NCBI GenBank assembly: GCA_002305435.1 | Contig: DBQZ01000120.1 | Span: 1 to 10,277, forward strand | Direction of reading: 5' to 3' | Length of the DNA stretch: 10,277 nucleotides | DNA from: Clostridiales bacterium UBA1381 | GTDB lineage: Bacteria; Bacillota; Clostridia; UBA1381 | Shown: positions 1 to 6,000 of the stretch, piece after piece | Position numbering within the stretch: the stretch's first letter is position 1 | Layout: each line of letters opens with the position of its first letter | Program-made: the position numbers and the translations under genes | Notes under the pieces: model-generated | Told to the model about the DNA's origin: nothing | Databases searched by the model: none | What the model saw: the letters and a program-made list of their open reading frames with translations, nothing else

Positions 1-126
1 AAAATTATTTCTACCGTAATTTTCACCAAAGAGGTTTGTTTTTATACTATTTACACAACTTTTTCCACTCTCTCCCGACTGTTGGATTATGCTTTCTTTT
101 GAAGTGCAGTATCTCATTAGATATAA
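1..126. other. Left-edge intergenic sequence, no gene recognised
   Basis: This AT-rich stretch lies downstream of the tyrS terminator and runs off the window edge. The only open frame through it (about 65 codons from position 36, plus strand) has no Shine-Dalgarno site, gives a low-complexity hydrophobic protein and reads through the tyrS terminator, so I do not call it a gene. No convincing promoter or RNA gene was seen. Confidence 0.5.
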
Positions 127-169
127 AACGCCTTCTGTGGGTTGCCGTTGTTTTACCACAGAAGGCGTT
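120..169 (-). terminator. Rho-independent terminator of tyrS (probably bidirectional)
   Basis: A perfect 14-bp stem pairs 127-140 (AACGCCTTCTGTGG) with 156-169, around a 15-base loop. On the minus strand it lies 42 bases after the tyrS stop codon and is followed by TTTTATAT. On the plus strand it is also followed by T-rich sequence (GTTTTACGG, then a run of seven T at 179-185), so it may stop transcription both ways. An exact 11-base direct repeat, CGTTGTTTTAC, occurs in the loop (146-156) and again at the 3' foot (166-176). Confidence 0.88.
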
Positions 170-211
170 GTTTTACGGTTTTTTTAGAAGCCGCCTCTTT
201 TTCAATTGCAG

Positions 212-1432
212 TTACTTAAGCAGTATCCTGTGATATATTTTCTTTCCCTTTTTGATTATCATGCCATCGTCGCCAAAGAGATCTTCAGTGATAACAAAAG
301 CGGGATCGGTAACCTTATTATCATTTATAGACAGGCCGTTCTGCTGGATAAGGCGTCTTGCTTCACCCTTTGATGAAACGAGCTTTGCTTCAAGCAACAC
401 GTCAAGTACGCCCTTGCCGACAGCATCAGGGATGACGGTTGTGGGCATTTCTGCGCTTACTCCGCCCTTTGCGAAAACTTCTTCTGAAACACGTTTTGCC
501 TTTTCGGCTTCTTCCTCACCGTGTACGAGCTTCGTCACTTCGTATGCAAGACGGCGTTTAGCGGCGTTTAACTCCTGGCCATCCCACTTTTCCATTTCAC
601 GTATTTCATCCATAGGAATAAATGTGAGCAGCTTCAGGCACTTTATAACATCATCATCGTGAACATTTACCCAGTACTGGTAAAACTCGTATGGGCTAAC
701 CTTTTTAGGATCAAGCCAAACAGCGCCTTTTGCAGTTTTGCCCATTTTTTTGCCTTCGCTGTTTGTAAGCAGGGTGAACGTCATGCCATATACCTGGTTT
801 CTGTCCTTTCTGCGGCAAAGGTCGATACCTCCGAGGATGTTGCTCCACTGATCGTCGCCGCCAAGCTCCAGCTTACAGCCGTATTTTCTGCTGAGCATCA
901 AAAAGTCGTAGCTTTGCATAAGCATATAGTTGAACTCTAAGAATGAAAGTCCTTTTTCAAGACGCTGTTTGAAACACTCAGCCGTCAGCATCTGATTTAC
1001 GGAGAAGCATGAGCCAATGTCTCGCAGAAATTCAATATAATTTAAATCAAGCAGCCAGTCGGCGTTATTTACCATGATCGCCTTGTCATCAGAAAAATCA
1101 ATCACACTTGACAGCTGTTTTTTGAAGCATTCGCAGTTGTGCTGTATTATCTCAGGCGTCATCATCTGCCGCATATCTGTTCTGCCGGACGGATCGCCTA
1201 TATAACCGGTGCCGCCTCCGACGAGAGCTATCGGGCGGTGACCGTAATTCTGCATATGACGCATAACGACCATCTGCAGGAAATGTCCCACGTGCAGACT
1301 GTCGGCAGTCGGGTCGAAGCCGATATAAAACGTCACCTTCTCCTTGCCGAGAAGCTCTCTGATTTCATCTTCATGTGTTGTCTGTGCTATGAGTCCACGC
1401 TCTTTAAGCACATCAAATACATTATTATGCAC
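212..1432 (-). CDS. tyrS: Tyrosyl-tRNA synthetase
   Basis: Class I aminoacyl-tRNA synthetase that charges tRNA-Tyr with tyrosine using ATP, in the cytoplasm. With the GTG start the protein is 406 residues, normal for bacterial TyrRS. Visible landmarks are the HIGH-type motif HVGH (47-50) after the FYIGFDPTADSLH segment, the tyrosine/tRNA-binding GGDDQWSNI (191-199), the KMSKS-type loop KMGKT (229-233), and a C-terminal S4 RNA-binding domain from about residue 345. The frame is open back to an ATG at 1456. The GTG at 1432 is preferred because AAGGAGG (1441-1447) lies 8 bases before it, while the upstream ATG would sit at the predicted transcription start. The gene is monocistronic, divergent from purF and followed by a terminator. 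Identity is very secure; the start is well supported but not proven. Confidence 0.97.
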   Translation of the reverse strand: MHNNVFDVLKERGLIAQTTHEDEIRELLGKEKVTFYIGFDPTADSLHVGHFLQMVVMRHMQNYGHRPIALVGGGTGYIGDPSGRTDMRQMMTPEIIQHNCECFKKQLSSVIDFSDDKAIMVNNADWLLDLNYIEFLRDIGSCFSVNQMLTAECFKQRLEKGLSFLEFNYMLMQSYDFLMLSRKYGCKLELGGDDQWSNILGGIDLCRRKDRNQVYGMTFTLLTNSEGKKMGKTAKGAVWLDPKKVSPYEFYQYWVNVHDDDVIKCLKLLTFIPMDEIREMEKWDGQELNAAKRRLAYEVTKLVHGEEEAEKAKRVSEEVFAKGGVSAEMPTTVIPDAVGKGVLDVLLEAKLVSSKGEARRLIQQNGLSINDNKVTDPAFVITEDLFGDDGMIIKKGKKIYHRILLK

Positions 1433-1440
1433 GTTTTTAT

Positions 1441-1447
1441 CCTCCTT
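1441..1447 (-). promoter_or_regulatory. Ribosome binding site that decides the tyrS start
   Basis: On the minus strand AAGGAGG stands 8 bases before GTG (1430-1432). The more upstream in-frame ATG (1454-1456) has no Shine-Dalgarno site and lies at or before the predicted mRNA 5' end. Confidence 0.85.
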
Positions 1448-1464
1448 AAGTTTCATTGTGGTCT

Positions 1465-1493
1465 ATTATATCACAGCCGACAGGATTTTGCAA
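1465..1493 (-). promoter_or_regulatory. Sigma-A promoter of tyrS
   Basis: On the minus strand there is a -35 box TTGCAA (1488-1493), a 17-base spacer and a perfect -10 box TATAAT (1465-1470). Transcription should start near 1458, giving a leader of only about 26 bases before the GTG. That leaves no room for a T-box riboswitch, which many Firmicutes use to control tyrS. Confidence 0.85.
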
Positions 1494-1580
1494 GCATTAT
1501 CGGCAATATTTTCACGCTTTTTGCACAAAGATTAGCCGGATATTACAAGAAAAATTTTTTGAAAATTTCTGTTATCCCAC

Positions 1581-1609
1581 TTGATATTTAGGCTGAAATA
1601 CAGTATAAT
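1581..1609 (+). promoter_or_regulatory. Sigma-A promoter of the purF operon
   Basis: A -35 box TTGATA (1581-1586), a 17-base spacer and a perfect -10 box TATAAT (1604-1609) predict a start near 1616, so the leader is about 34 bases. That is too short for a purine or guanidine-type riboswitch. A- and T-tracts at 1550-1568, just upstream of the -35 box, resemble an UP element. No PurR box or other operator was recognised. Confidence 0.82.
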
Positions 1610-1649
1610 ATTAGCGTATAGGGGCGTTTTACAGAAAGGATGTAATGCA

Positions 1650-3062
1650 ATGGAAGACAGAAGAATCGGCGAAGAATGCGGCGTGTTTGCGATATATGAT
1701 CCCAAGGGAGATTGTGCCAGAAGCACATATTACGGTCTTTATGCACTGCAGCACAGAGGACAGGAAAGCTGCGGTATAGCGGTGAACAATAACCGAGATA
1801 TAACCCATTATAAAGATATGGGATTGGTAAATGAAGTCTTTACACAGGAAATACTTGACAAAATGCCGGGTACTATGGCAGTAGGTCATGTGCGCTATTC
1901 CACTACAGGCGAAAGCATGAGGGAAAATGCCCAGCCTTTAGTGCTGAGATACGTAAAAGGAAATATCGCCCTTGCTCATAACGGCAACCTTGTTAATAAG
2001 GATGCCCTGATTAAGAGCCTAAGTAAGACCGGCGCTATATTCCAGACAACGACTGATACTGAAACTATCGCCTACATGATAGCAAGAGAACGGCTTAGTA
2101 CAGGCAGTGTTGAAGCAGCAGTTGAAAATACGGTTTCTCACCTTATAGGTGCATTTTCGCTCGTGGTAATGAGTCCGCAGAAATTGATTGCGGTTCGTGA
2201 CCCGTGGGGATTCCGCCCGCTTTGCATGGGCAGAAAAGGCGATGCGATAATTTTTGCTTCGGAAACCTGTGCTCTTGACAGCATTGGCGCTGATTTTGAG
2301 CGTGATCTGGAGCCGGGAGAAATAGTTGTTGTACAGGACGGTAATATACGTTCTATACACACATACGAAAAAACGCAGAAATCCAGCATGTGTATTTTTG
2401 AGTATCTGTATTTTGCCCGTCCGGACAGCGTTATACAAGGTCAGTCAGCGCACGATTCGAGAAAGCTTGCAGGAGCATACCTGTCGAAAGAATATCCAGT
2501 TGAGGCTGATGTTGTTATCGGCGTGCCGGATTCTGGTATGAGCGCAGCTATGGGTTATGCTGAGGAATCAGGCATACCTTACGGCATGGGCTTTGTGAAA
2601 AACAAATATATAGGAAGAACTTTTATACAACCGTCACAGGAAATGAGAGAAAATTCCGTTAGAATAAAACTAAACGTGTTAAAGAGTACCGTTGAGGGCA
2701 AGAGGGTAGTAATGGTGGATGACTCTATAGTAAGAGGTACGACTTCACGCCGGATAGTAAACCTTTTAAGGCGGGCCGGTGCTACTGAGGTTCATGTACG
2801 TTCGTCTGCCCCCATGTTTTTATGGCCGTGTTATTTCGGAACAGACATTCCCTCAAGAGAAAACTTGATAGCGGCAAACCATTCTCTTGAGGAAATGTGC
2901 GAGATGATAGGTGCGGATAGCTTGGGCTTTTTAAGCATAGAATCCCTTATGAAAATAGCCCCCAATGCTGATTGTGGTTTCTGCAACGGATGCTTCTCGG
3001 GAAATTATCCTGTAGATGTTGACGCAGAAAGGAATGAAACTTCTTGCTCATCGAAACAATGA
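1650..3062 (+). CDS. purF: Amidophosphoribosyltransferase (glutamine PRPP amidotransferase)
   Basis: Catalyses the first committed step of purine synthesis: PRPP plus glutamine to phosphoribosylamine, in the cytoplasm. The 470-residue length is typical. The protein begins with a short propeptide (MEDRRIGEE) before Cys10 of ECGVF, the N-terminal nucleophile exposed by autoprocessing in the Bacillus-type enzyme. The glutaminase domain fills roughly the first half; the phosphoribosyltransferase domain follows, with its PRPP loop VVMVDDSIVRGTTS around 353-366. Cys248, Cys394 and the C-terminal CGFCNGC (442-448) match the [4Fe-4S]-ligand pattern of oxygen-sensitive PurF enzymes. The ATG at 1650 is chosen because AAAGGA (1635-1640) lies 9 bases upstream; in-frame sequence before it overlaps the promoter. 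Unusually it is not with other pur genes but heads an operon with an alarmone synthetase and tadA. Confidence 0.97.
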   Translation: MEDRRIGEECGVFAIYDPKGDCARSTYYGLYALQHRGQESCGIAVNNNRDITHYKDMGLVNEVFTQEILDKMPGTMAVGHVRYSTTGESMRENAQPLVLRYVKGNIALAHNGNLVNKDALIKSLSKTGAIFQTTTDTETIAYMIARERLSTGSVEAAVENTVSHLIGAFSLVVMSPQKLIAVRDPWGFRPLCMGRKGDAIIFASETCALDSIGADFERDLEPGEIVVVQDGNIRSIHTYEKTQKSSMCIFEYLYFARPDSVIQGQSAHDSRKLAGAYLSKEYPVEADVVIGVPDSGMSAAMGYAEESGIPYGMGFVKNKYIGRTFIQPSQEMRENSVRIKLNVLKSTVEGKRVVMVDDSIVRGTTSRRIVNLLRRAGATEVHVRSSAPMFLWPCYFGTDIPSRENLIAANHSLEEMCEMIGADSLGFLSIESLMKIAPNADCGFCNGCFSGNYPVDVDAERNETSCSSKQ

Positions 3063-3667
3063 CGAATAATGAATACAATGAAGCCATGCTTCTGTATTCA
3101 TCAGCGTTGAAGGAATTAAACGTTAAGATCAGCATTATAAATGACGAATTTGCCGCCAGGCTTAACAATAATCCCATTGAGCATATAAAGTCAAGATTGA
3201 AAACACCGCAGTCAATAGCCGCAAAGCTGAGAAAAAAAGGCCATGAGCCGACGCTTGAGAATGCGCTTAAATATGTGGATGATATTGCCGGAATACGGAT
3301 AATATGCTCTTTTACTGCCGATATTTACCACATAGCTGCCGTAATAAAATCGCAGCCGTATCTTAAGATACTCCGGCTTAAGGACTATATCGAAAATCCA
3401 AAACCGACCGGCTATCGCAGTTATCATATGTTGGTGGAAGTGCCGGTATATATGTCGGGCAAAATAGAGAGCGCTAAGGTGGAAATACAAATAAGGACTA
3501 TAGCTATGGATTTTTGGGCGAGTCTTGAGCATAAGATACGCTATAAATTCAGTAGCTCCATTCCGAATGCGCTCAATAACGAGCTTATCGAGTGCGCCGA
3601 CATTGCCGCAGCTCTTGATGAGAAAATGTTTGAGCTTAATAAAGAAATAGAAAAGTATAAGGGATAG
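3059..3667 (+). CDS. Small alarmone synthetase, RelP/YwaC-like GTP pyrophosphokinase
   Basis: A RelA/SpoT-type synthetase domain with no hydrolase or regulatory domains, expected to make (p)ppGpp by moving pyrophosphate from ATP to GDP or GTP. At 202 residues it matches the single-domain small synthetases. Visible motifs are NPIEHIKSRLK (38-48, with Arg46), DIAGIRI (75-81), GYRSYH (118-123) and VEIQIRTIAMDFWASLEHK (141-159, with the presumed catalytic Glu142). The stretches DIAGIRIICSF and RTIAMDFWASLEHK agree better with my memory of B. subtilis RelP/YwaC than RelQ/YjbM, so the subtype is tentative. The ATG overlaps the purF stop as ATGA (3059-3062), implying translational coupling. An alternative TTG at 3044 lies 10 bases after AAAGGA (3028-3033) and would add five residues. 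It is followed directly by tadA. Confidence 0.92.
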   Translation: MTNNEYNEAMLLYSSALKELNVKISIINDEFAARLNNNPIEHIKSRLKTPQSIAAKLRKKGHEPTLENALKYVDDIAGIRIICSFTADIYHIAAVIKSQPYLKILRLKDYIENPKPTGYRSYHMLVEVPVYMSGKIESAKVEIQIRTIAMDFWASLEHKIRYKFSSSIPNALNNELIECADIAAALDEKMFELNKEIEKYKG

Positions 3668-4150
3668 ATGGAATATAACGAAAAGTTTATGCGTGAGGCG
3701 CTTCGTCAAGCTAAAAAAGCAGCAGCAATAGGTGAAACGCCTATAGGAGCGGTGATAGTCCGCAACGGCGAAATTATTTCACGCAGCTACAATAAGAGGG
3801 AAACGAAAAAAAACAGTCTCTCCCATGCTGAGATAACAGCCATAGATAAGGCGTGCAGAAAGCTCGGCGGCTGGCGGTTGTGGGGATGTGAGCTTTACGT
3901 TACGCTTGAGCCGTGCTGCATGTGTGCCGGGGCGATAATCCAGTCTCGAATAGACCGTGTATATTTCGGCGCCACGGATAATAAAGCGGGTTGCGCAGGT
4001 TCGGTTATTGATTTGTTCAGCGCCGGATTTTGCCATAAGGTTGAGGTCTTTGGCGGATATATGCAGGAGGAATCAAAGGCTTTATTGCAGCAGTTTTTCC
4101 GAGAACTGAGACAGAAAAAGAAAGCAGAAAAACAAAGCTGTATTCAATAA
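3668..4150 (+). CDS. tadA: tRNA-specific adenosine deaminase
   Basis: Zinc-dependent deaminase that converts A34 to inosine in the wobble position of tRNA-Arg(ACG). The 160-residue protein has the cytidine-deaminase-fold signatures HAE (53-55; His53 as zinc ligand, Glu55 as proton shuttle) and PCCMC (82-86; Cys83 and Cys86 as zinc ligands). The TadA-typical ETPIGAVIV (23-31) and LEPCCMCAGAII (80-91) are clear. It starts on the base after the synthetase stop codon, with AAGGG (3659-3663) only 4 bases upstream, so it is the third gene of the purF operon and probably depends partly on coupled translation. The lysine-rich C-terminal tail is slightly long but ordinary. Related deaminases such as guanine deaminase are less likely given these motifs. 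Confidence 0.95.
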   Translation: MEYNEKFMREALRQAKKAAAIGETPIGAVIVRNGEIISRSYNKRETKKNSLSHAEITAIDKACRKLGGWRLWGCELYVTLEPCCMCAGAIIQSRIDRVYFGATDNKAGCAGSVIDLFSAGFCHKVEVFGGYMQEESKALLQQFFRELRQKKKAEKQSCIQ

Positions 4151-4186
4151 AACGGCAGATGTGCTGTTTTATTATATAAAAATATG

Positions 4187-4238
4187 AAAATATCGCCGGA
4201 GCATCGCTTTTTATGACGAGGCTTAGGCGATATTTTTT
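4187..4238 (+). terminator. Rho-independent terminator of the purF-tadA operon
   Basis: An 11-bp perfect stem pairs 4187-4197 (AAAATATCGCC) with 4226-4236. Inner pairing of AGC/GCT (4200-4202 with 4221-4223) and TCG/CGA (4204-4206 with 4217-4219) extends the hairpin. The right arm merges into six T residues (4233-4238). It begins 36 bases after the tadA stop and ends immediately before the next promoter region. Confidence 0.85.
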
Positions 4239-4258
4239 CTTGACAACAAAATTTATTA

Positions 4259-4287
4259 TTGACATATGACAGAAACTGCGTTATAAT
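4259..4287 (+). promoter_or_regulatory. Consensus sigma-A promoter of the DUF134-mrp operon
   Basis: A perfect -35 box TTGACA (4259-4264), a 17-base spacer and a perfect -10 box TATAAT (4282-4287) predict a start near 4294. A second TTGACA lies upstream at 4240-4245, but its best -10 partner (CATATG, 4263-4268) is poor. A promoter this close to consensus would be strong unless repressed, which suggests control at the adjacent palindrome. Confidence 0.88.
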
Positions 4288-4298
4288 ATAAGCATAAA

Positions 4299-4310
4299 CG
4301 GCATATGCCG
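4299..4310. promoter_or_regulatory. 12-bp palindrome, candidate operator
   Basis: CGGCATATGCCG is a perfect inverted repeat lying about +6 to +17 from the predicted transcription start and 19 bases before the DUF134 start codon. A protein bound here would block the promoter, and the first gene downstream encodes a helix-turn-helix protein. Autorepression is therefore a reasonable inference but is not shown by the sequence. The core CATATG also occurs at 4263-4268, over the end of the -35 box. Confidence 0.5.
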
Positions 4311-4329
4311 AGAAAAGGCGGGCTGCATT

Positions 4330-4689
4330 ATGGCAAGACCATGTAAAAGGCGGCGTATATGCGCCCTGCCGTCCTGCGGACGGTTTGCCCCGGTAACGGA
4401 CGGTGAGCATCCGGTTATAACGATGTCGCTCGATGAGTTTGAGGCCGTGAGGCTTATAGACCTCGAAGGATTGACACAGCAGGAATGTGCGGCGAGAATG
4501 AACGTCGCACGGACGACGGCGCAGGCGATATATAACAGCGCGCGTACAAAGCTGGCGGAATGTATGGTAAATAAAAAGGAGCTGCGTATTGAGGGCGGAG
4601 ATTACGTACTTTGTAACGGTGATTCGAGAGAGTGTGTATCGTGTCCCAAAAGGCAGAAAAAAGAAAACGGAGATGAAAACAATGAGTGA
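4330..4689 (+). CDS. DUF134 family helix-turn-helix protein
   Basis: A small (119-residue) protein of the DUF134 family, which has a sigma-70 region-4-like helix-turn-helix and is presumed to bind DNA. The N-terminus RPCKRRRICALPSC is basic and Cys-rich. The HTH is seen around residues 37-75: SLDEFEAVRLIDLEGLTQQE, then AARMNVARTTAQAIYNSAR. A C-terminal cysteine cluster (VLCNG, ECVSCPK) could bind a metal or Fe-S cluster, so the protein might sense the cofactor its partner handles; that is inference. GAAAAGG (4312-4318) lies 11 bases before the ATG. Its last 8 bases overlap the start of mrp, so the two genes are co-transcribed and probably coupled. In other anaerobes the same family is commonly found next to Mrp or NifX-type proteins. 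The precise function is unknown. Confidence 0.9.
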   Translation: MARPCKRRRICALPSCGRFAPVTDGEHPVITMSLDEFEAVRLIDLEGLTQQECAARMNVARTTAQAIYNSARTKLAECMVNKKELRIEGGDYVLCNGDSRECVSCPKRQKKENGDENNE

Positions 4690-5932
4690 AGAATGTAATC
4701 ACGACTGCGCATCATGCTCAAGCGACTGCGCAGACAGACAGGCTCCCGCAAAGGAAGCTCCGCATGAGTTATCCCAGATAGGGAAAGTAATAGGAGTTGT
4801 AAGCGGAAAGGGAGGAGTAGGCAAGAGTTTGGTAACCTCAATGCTTGCAGTTGCAATGCGCCGTGAGGGGTACAGAACAGCAGTTCTTGATGCTGATATA
4901 ACCGGCCCGTCCATTCCAAAGGCATTTGGGATAAAAAACAGAGCGTTTGCCACAGAAGCCGGAATATTCCCGGTAGAAACAAGTACGGGCATTGAAATAA
5001 TGTCAGTAAACCTTTTGCTTGAGAATGATACAGATCCGGTAATTTGGAGAGGGCCTATAATCGGCGGTACTGTAAAGCAGTTTTGGACGGATGTAATTTG
5101 GGGCGACGTTGACTATATGTTTGTAGATATGCCGCCGGGAACGGGAGATGTTCCGCTGACAGTGTTTCAGTCAATACCGGTAGATGGGATTATCGTTGTA
5201 GCATCTCCGCAGGAGCTGGTAGGTATGATAGTGGAAAAGGCTGTCAAAATGGCGGATATGATGAATGTCCCTGTGCTTGCACTGGTAGAAAACATGAGCT
5301 ATTTTGAATGTCCCAACTGCGGAAAACGGCATTATATATTCGGCGAAAGCCATATTGACGATATAGCCAAAAAACACAATATAAACACCGTCTGTCAGCT
5401 GCCGGTTGATCCGGCTGTAGCATCGCTTGTTGACAACGGCAGGGTTGAGGATCTGGACACAGAGAGGCTGTCGGCAATTGTAGAGCTTTTAAAGGAGAGA
5501 CAGAGCATGAAAATCGCAGTAACGTATGATAATGGGGACGTATTCCAGCATTTTGGACATACTGAAACATTTAAGATATATGAAGTATCTGAAACCGGAG
5601 AGGTGATCTCAGCCTCGGTTGAGAATACAAACGGAAGCGGTCACGGCGCTTTGGCAGGATTTTTGCAGAATTTCGGCGTTGACTGCCTTATTTGCGGCGG
5701 CATAGGCCAGGGGGCAAAGGACGCTCTGGCAGAAGCCGGAATAATGGTTTTCGGCGGCGTATCAGGAAATGCTGACGAGGCTGTGAAAGCCTTTGTTTCC
5801 GGCTCGCTTAAGTTTGACCCGAACGTACGCTGCTCGCACCACGATAATGGCGAGCATCAGTGCGCTCATCACGACGGCGAGCATAATTGCGGAGGTCATG
5901 ATGGTGAGCACCATTGCGGACATCACGCTTGA
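4682..5932 (+). CDS. mrp: Mrp/NBP35-type Fe-S carrier ATPase fused to a NifX-type domain with a His/Cys-rich tail
   Basis: A 416-residue fusion. Residues 5-16 hold four cysteines (C5, C9, C12, C16), resembling the N-terminal Fe-S site of NBP35-type proteins. The ATPase has the deviant Walker A GKGGVGKS (42-49), VLDADITGPSIP, the switch region DMPPGTGD, and CPNC (210-213), the cluster-bridging cysteines of the family. These proteins assemble and deliver Fe-S clusters in the cytoplasm. Residues 276 to about 380 are a dinitrogenase iron-molybdenum cofactor (NifX/NifB-type) domain, MKIAVTYDNG through FGGVSGNADEAV. The tail (384-416) is a His/Cys repeat. The ATG at 4682 is chosen because GGAG (4669-4672) lies 9 bases upstream; an alternative ATG at 4673 is too close to it. 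It overlaps DUF134 by 8 bases. No nitrogenase or hydrogenase genes are nearby, so the client proteins are unknown. Confidence 0.93.
   Translation: MSEECNHDCASCSSDCADRQAPAKEAPHELSQIGKVIGVVSGKGGVGKSLVTSMLAVAMRREGYRTAVLDADITGPSIPKAFGIKNRAFATEAGIFPVETSTGIEIMSVNLLLENDTDPVIWRGPIIGGTVKQFWTDVIWGDVDYMFVDMPPGTGDVPLTVFQSIPVDGIIVVASPQELVGMIVEKAVKMADMMNVPVLALVENMSYFECPNCGKRHYIFGESHIDDIAKKHNINTVCQLPVDPAVASLVDNGRVEDLDTERLSAIVELLKERQSMKIAVTYDNGDVFQHFGHTETFKIYEVSETGEVISASVENTNGSGHGALAGFLQNFGVDCLICGGIGQGAKDALAEAGIMVFGGVSGNADEAVKAFVSGSLKFDPNVRCSHHDNGEHQCAHHDGEHNCGGHDGEHHCGHHA
5491..5509 (+). promoter_or_regulatory. Internal ribosome binding site and ATG at the NifX-type domain
   Basis: AAAGGAGA (5491-5498) lies a suitable distance before an in-frame ATG (5507-5509) that is exactly the first residue of the NifX-type domain (MKIAVTYDNG). 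Initiation here would make a separate 141-residue protein ending with the His/Cys tail. This is among the better Shine-Dalgarno sites in the window. It may be a relic of two genes that fused by losing a stop codon, or an active second start. Confidence 0.6.
5831..5929 (+). repeat. Tandem His/Cys-rich coding repeat at the mrp 3' end
   Basis: Four units each begin with a cysteine codon: 5831-5860 (30 bases), 5861-5887 (27), 5888-5914 (27) and a partial unit 5915-5929. The protein consensus is about C-x-x-H-D-G-E-H-x, giving 13 His and 4 Cys in residues 384-416. Such tails usually bind soft or borderline metals such as Ni, Zn, Cu or Fe. The DNA copies have diverged at third positions, so the protein pattern seems to be kept by selection and is not a very recent duplication. 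Confidence 0.85.
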
Positions 5933-5960
5933 AGATAAAAACGGTTTAATCAATATGTGG

Positions 5961-6000
5961 AAAATGCCGCAACTGCTGTATGCAGGCTGCGGCATTTTTT
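5961..6000. terminator. Shared terminator between mrp and zupT
   Basis: An 11-bp perfect stem pairs AAAATGCCGCA (5961-5971) with 5988-5998; the loop is closed further by CTGC/GCAG (5973-5976 with 5982-5985). On the plus strand it ends in six T and lies 28 bases after the mrp stop. On the minus strand the stem starts directly after the zupT stop codon (5999-6001), but only four U follow, and these lie within the stem, so it is stronger for mrp than for zupT. Confidence 0.87.

Noticed and set aside
1494..1649. Possible riboswitch (purine, T-box) between tyrS and purF
   Set aside because: Both promoters place the mRNA starts within about 35 bases of the genes, and no conserved aptamer sequence is visible in the rest.
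3044..3058. TTG at 3044 as the alarmone synthetase start
   Set aside because: It has a fair AAAGGA 10 bases upstream, but the ATG in the ATGA overlap is the stronger start codon and places Arg46 where related synthetases have it. Not fully excluded.
4151..4258. SRP RNA (ffs) after tadA
   Set aside because: tadA is near ffs in some Firmicutes, but the space holds only a terminator and none of the conserved SRP RNA core.
4589..4681. N-terminal extension of the Mrp-NifX protein
   Set aside because: This part is the DUF134 coding region read in another frame; GGAG and the cysteine-rich family N-terminus support 4682.
5831..5929. CRISPR array
   Set aside because: The repeats are a coding His/Cys repeat of 27-30 bases with no spacers, inside the mrp frame.
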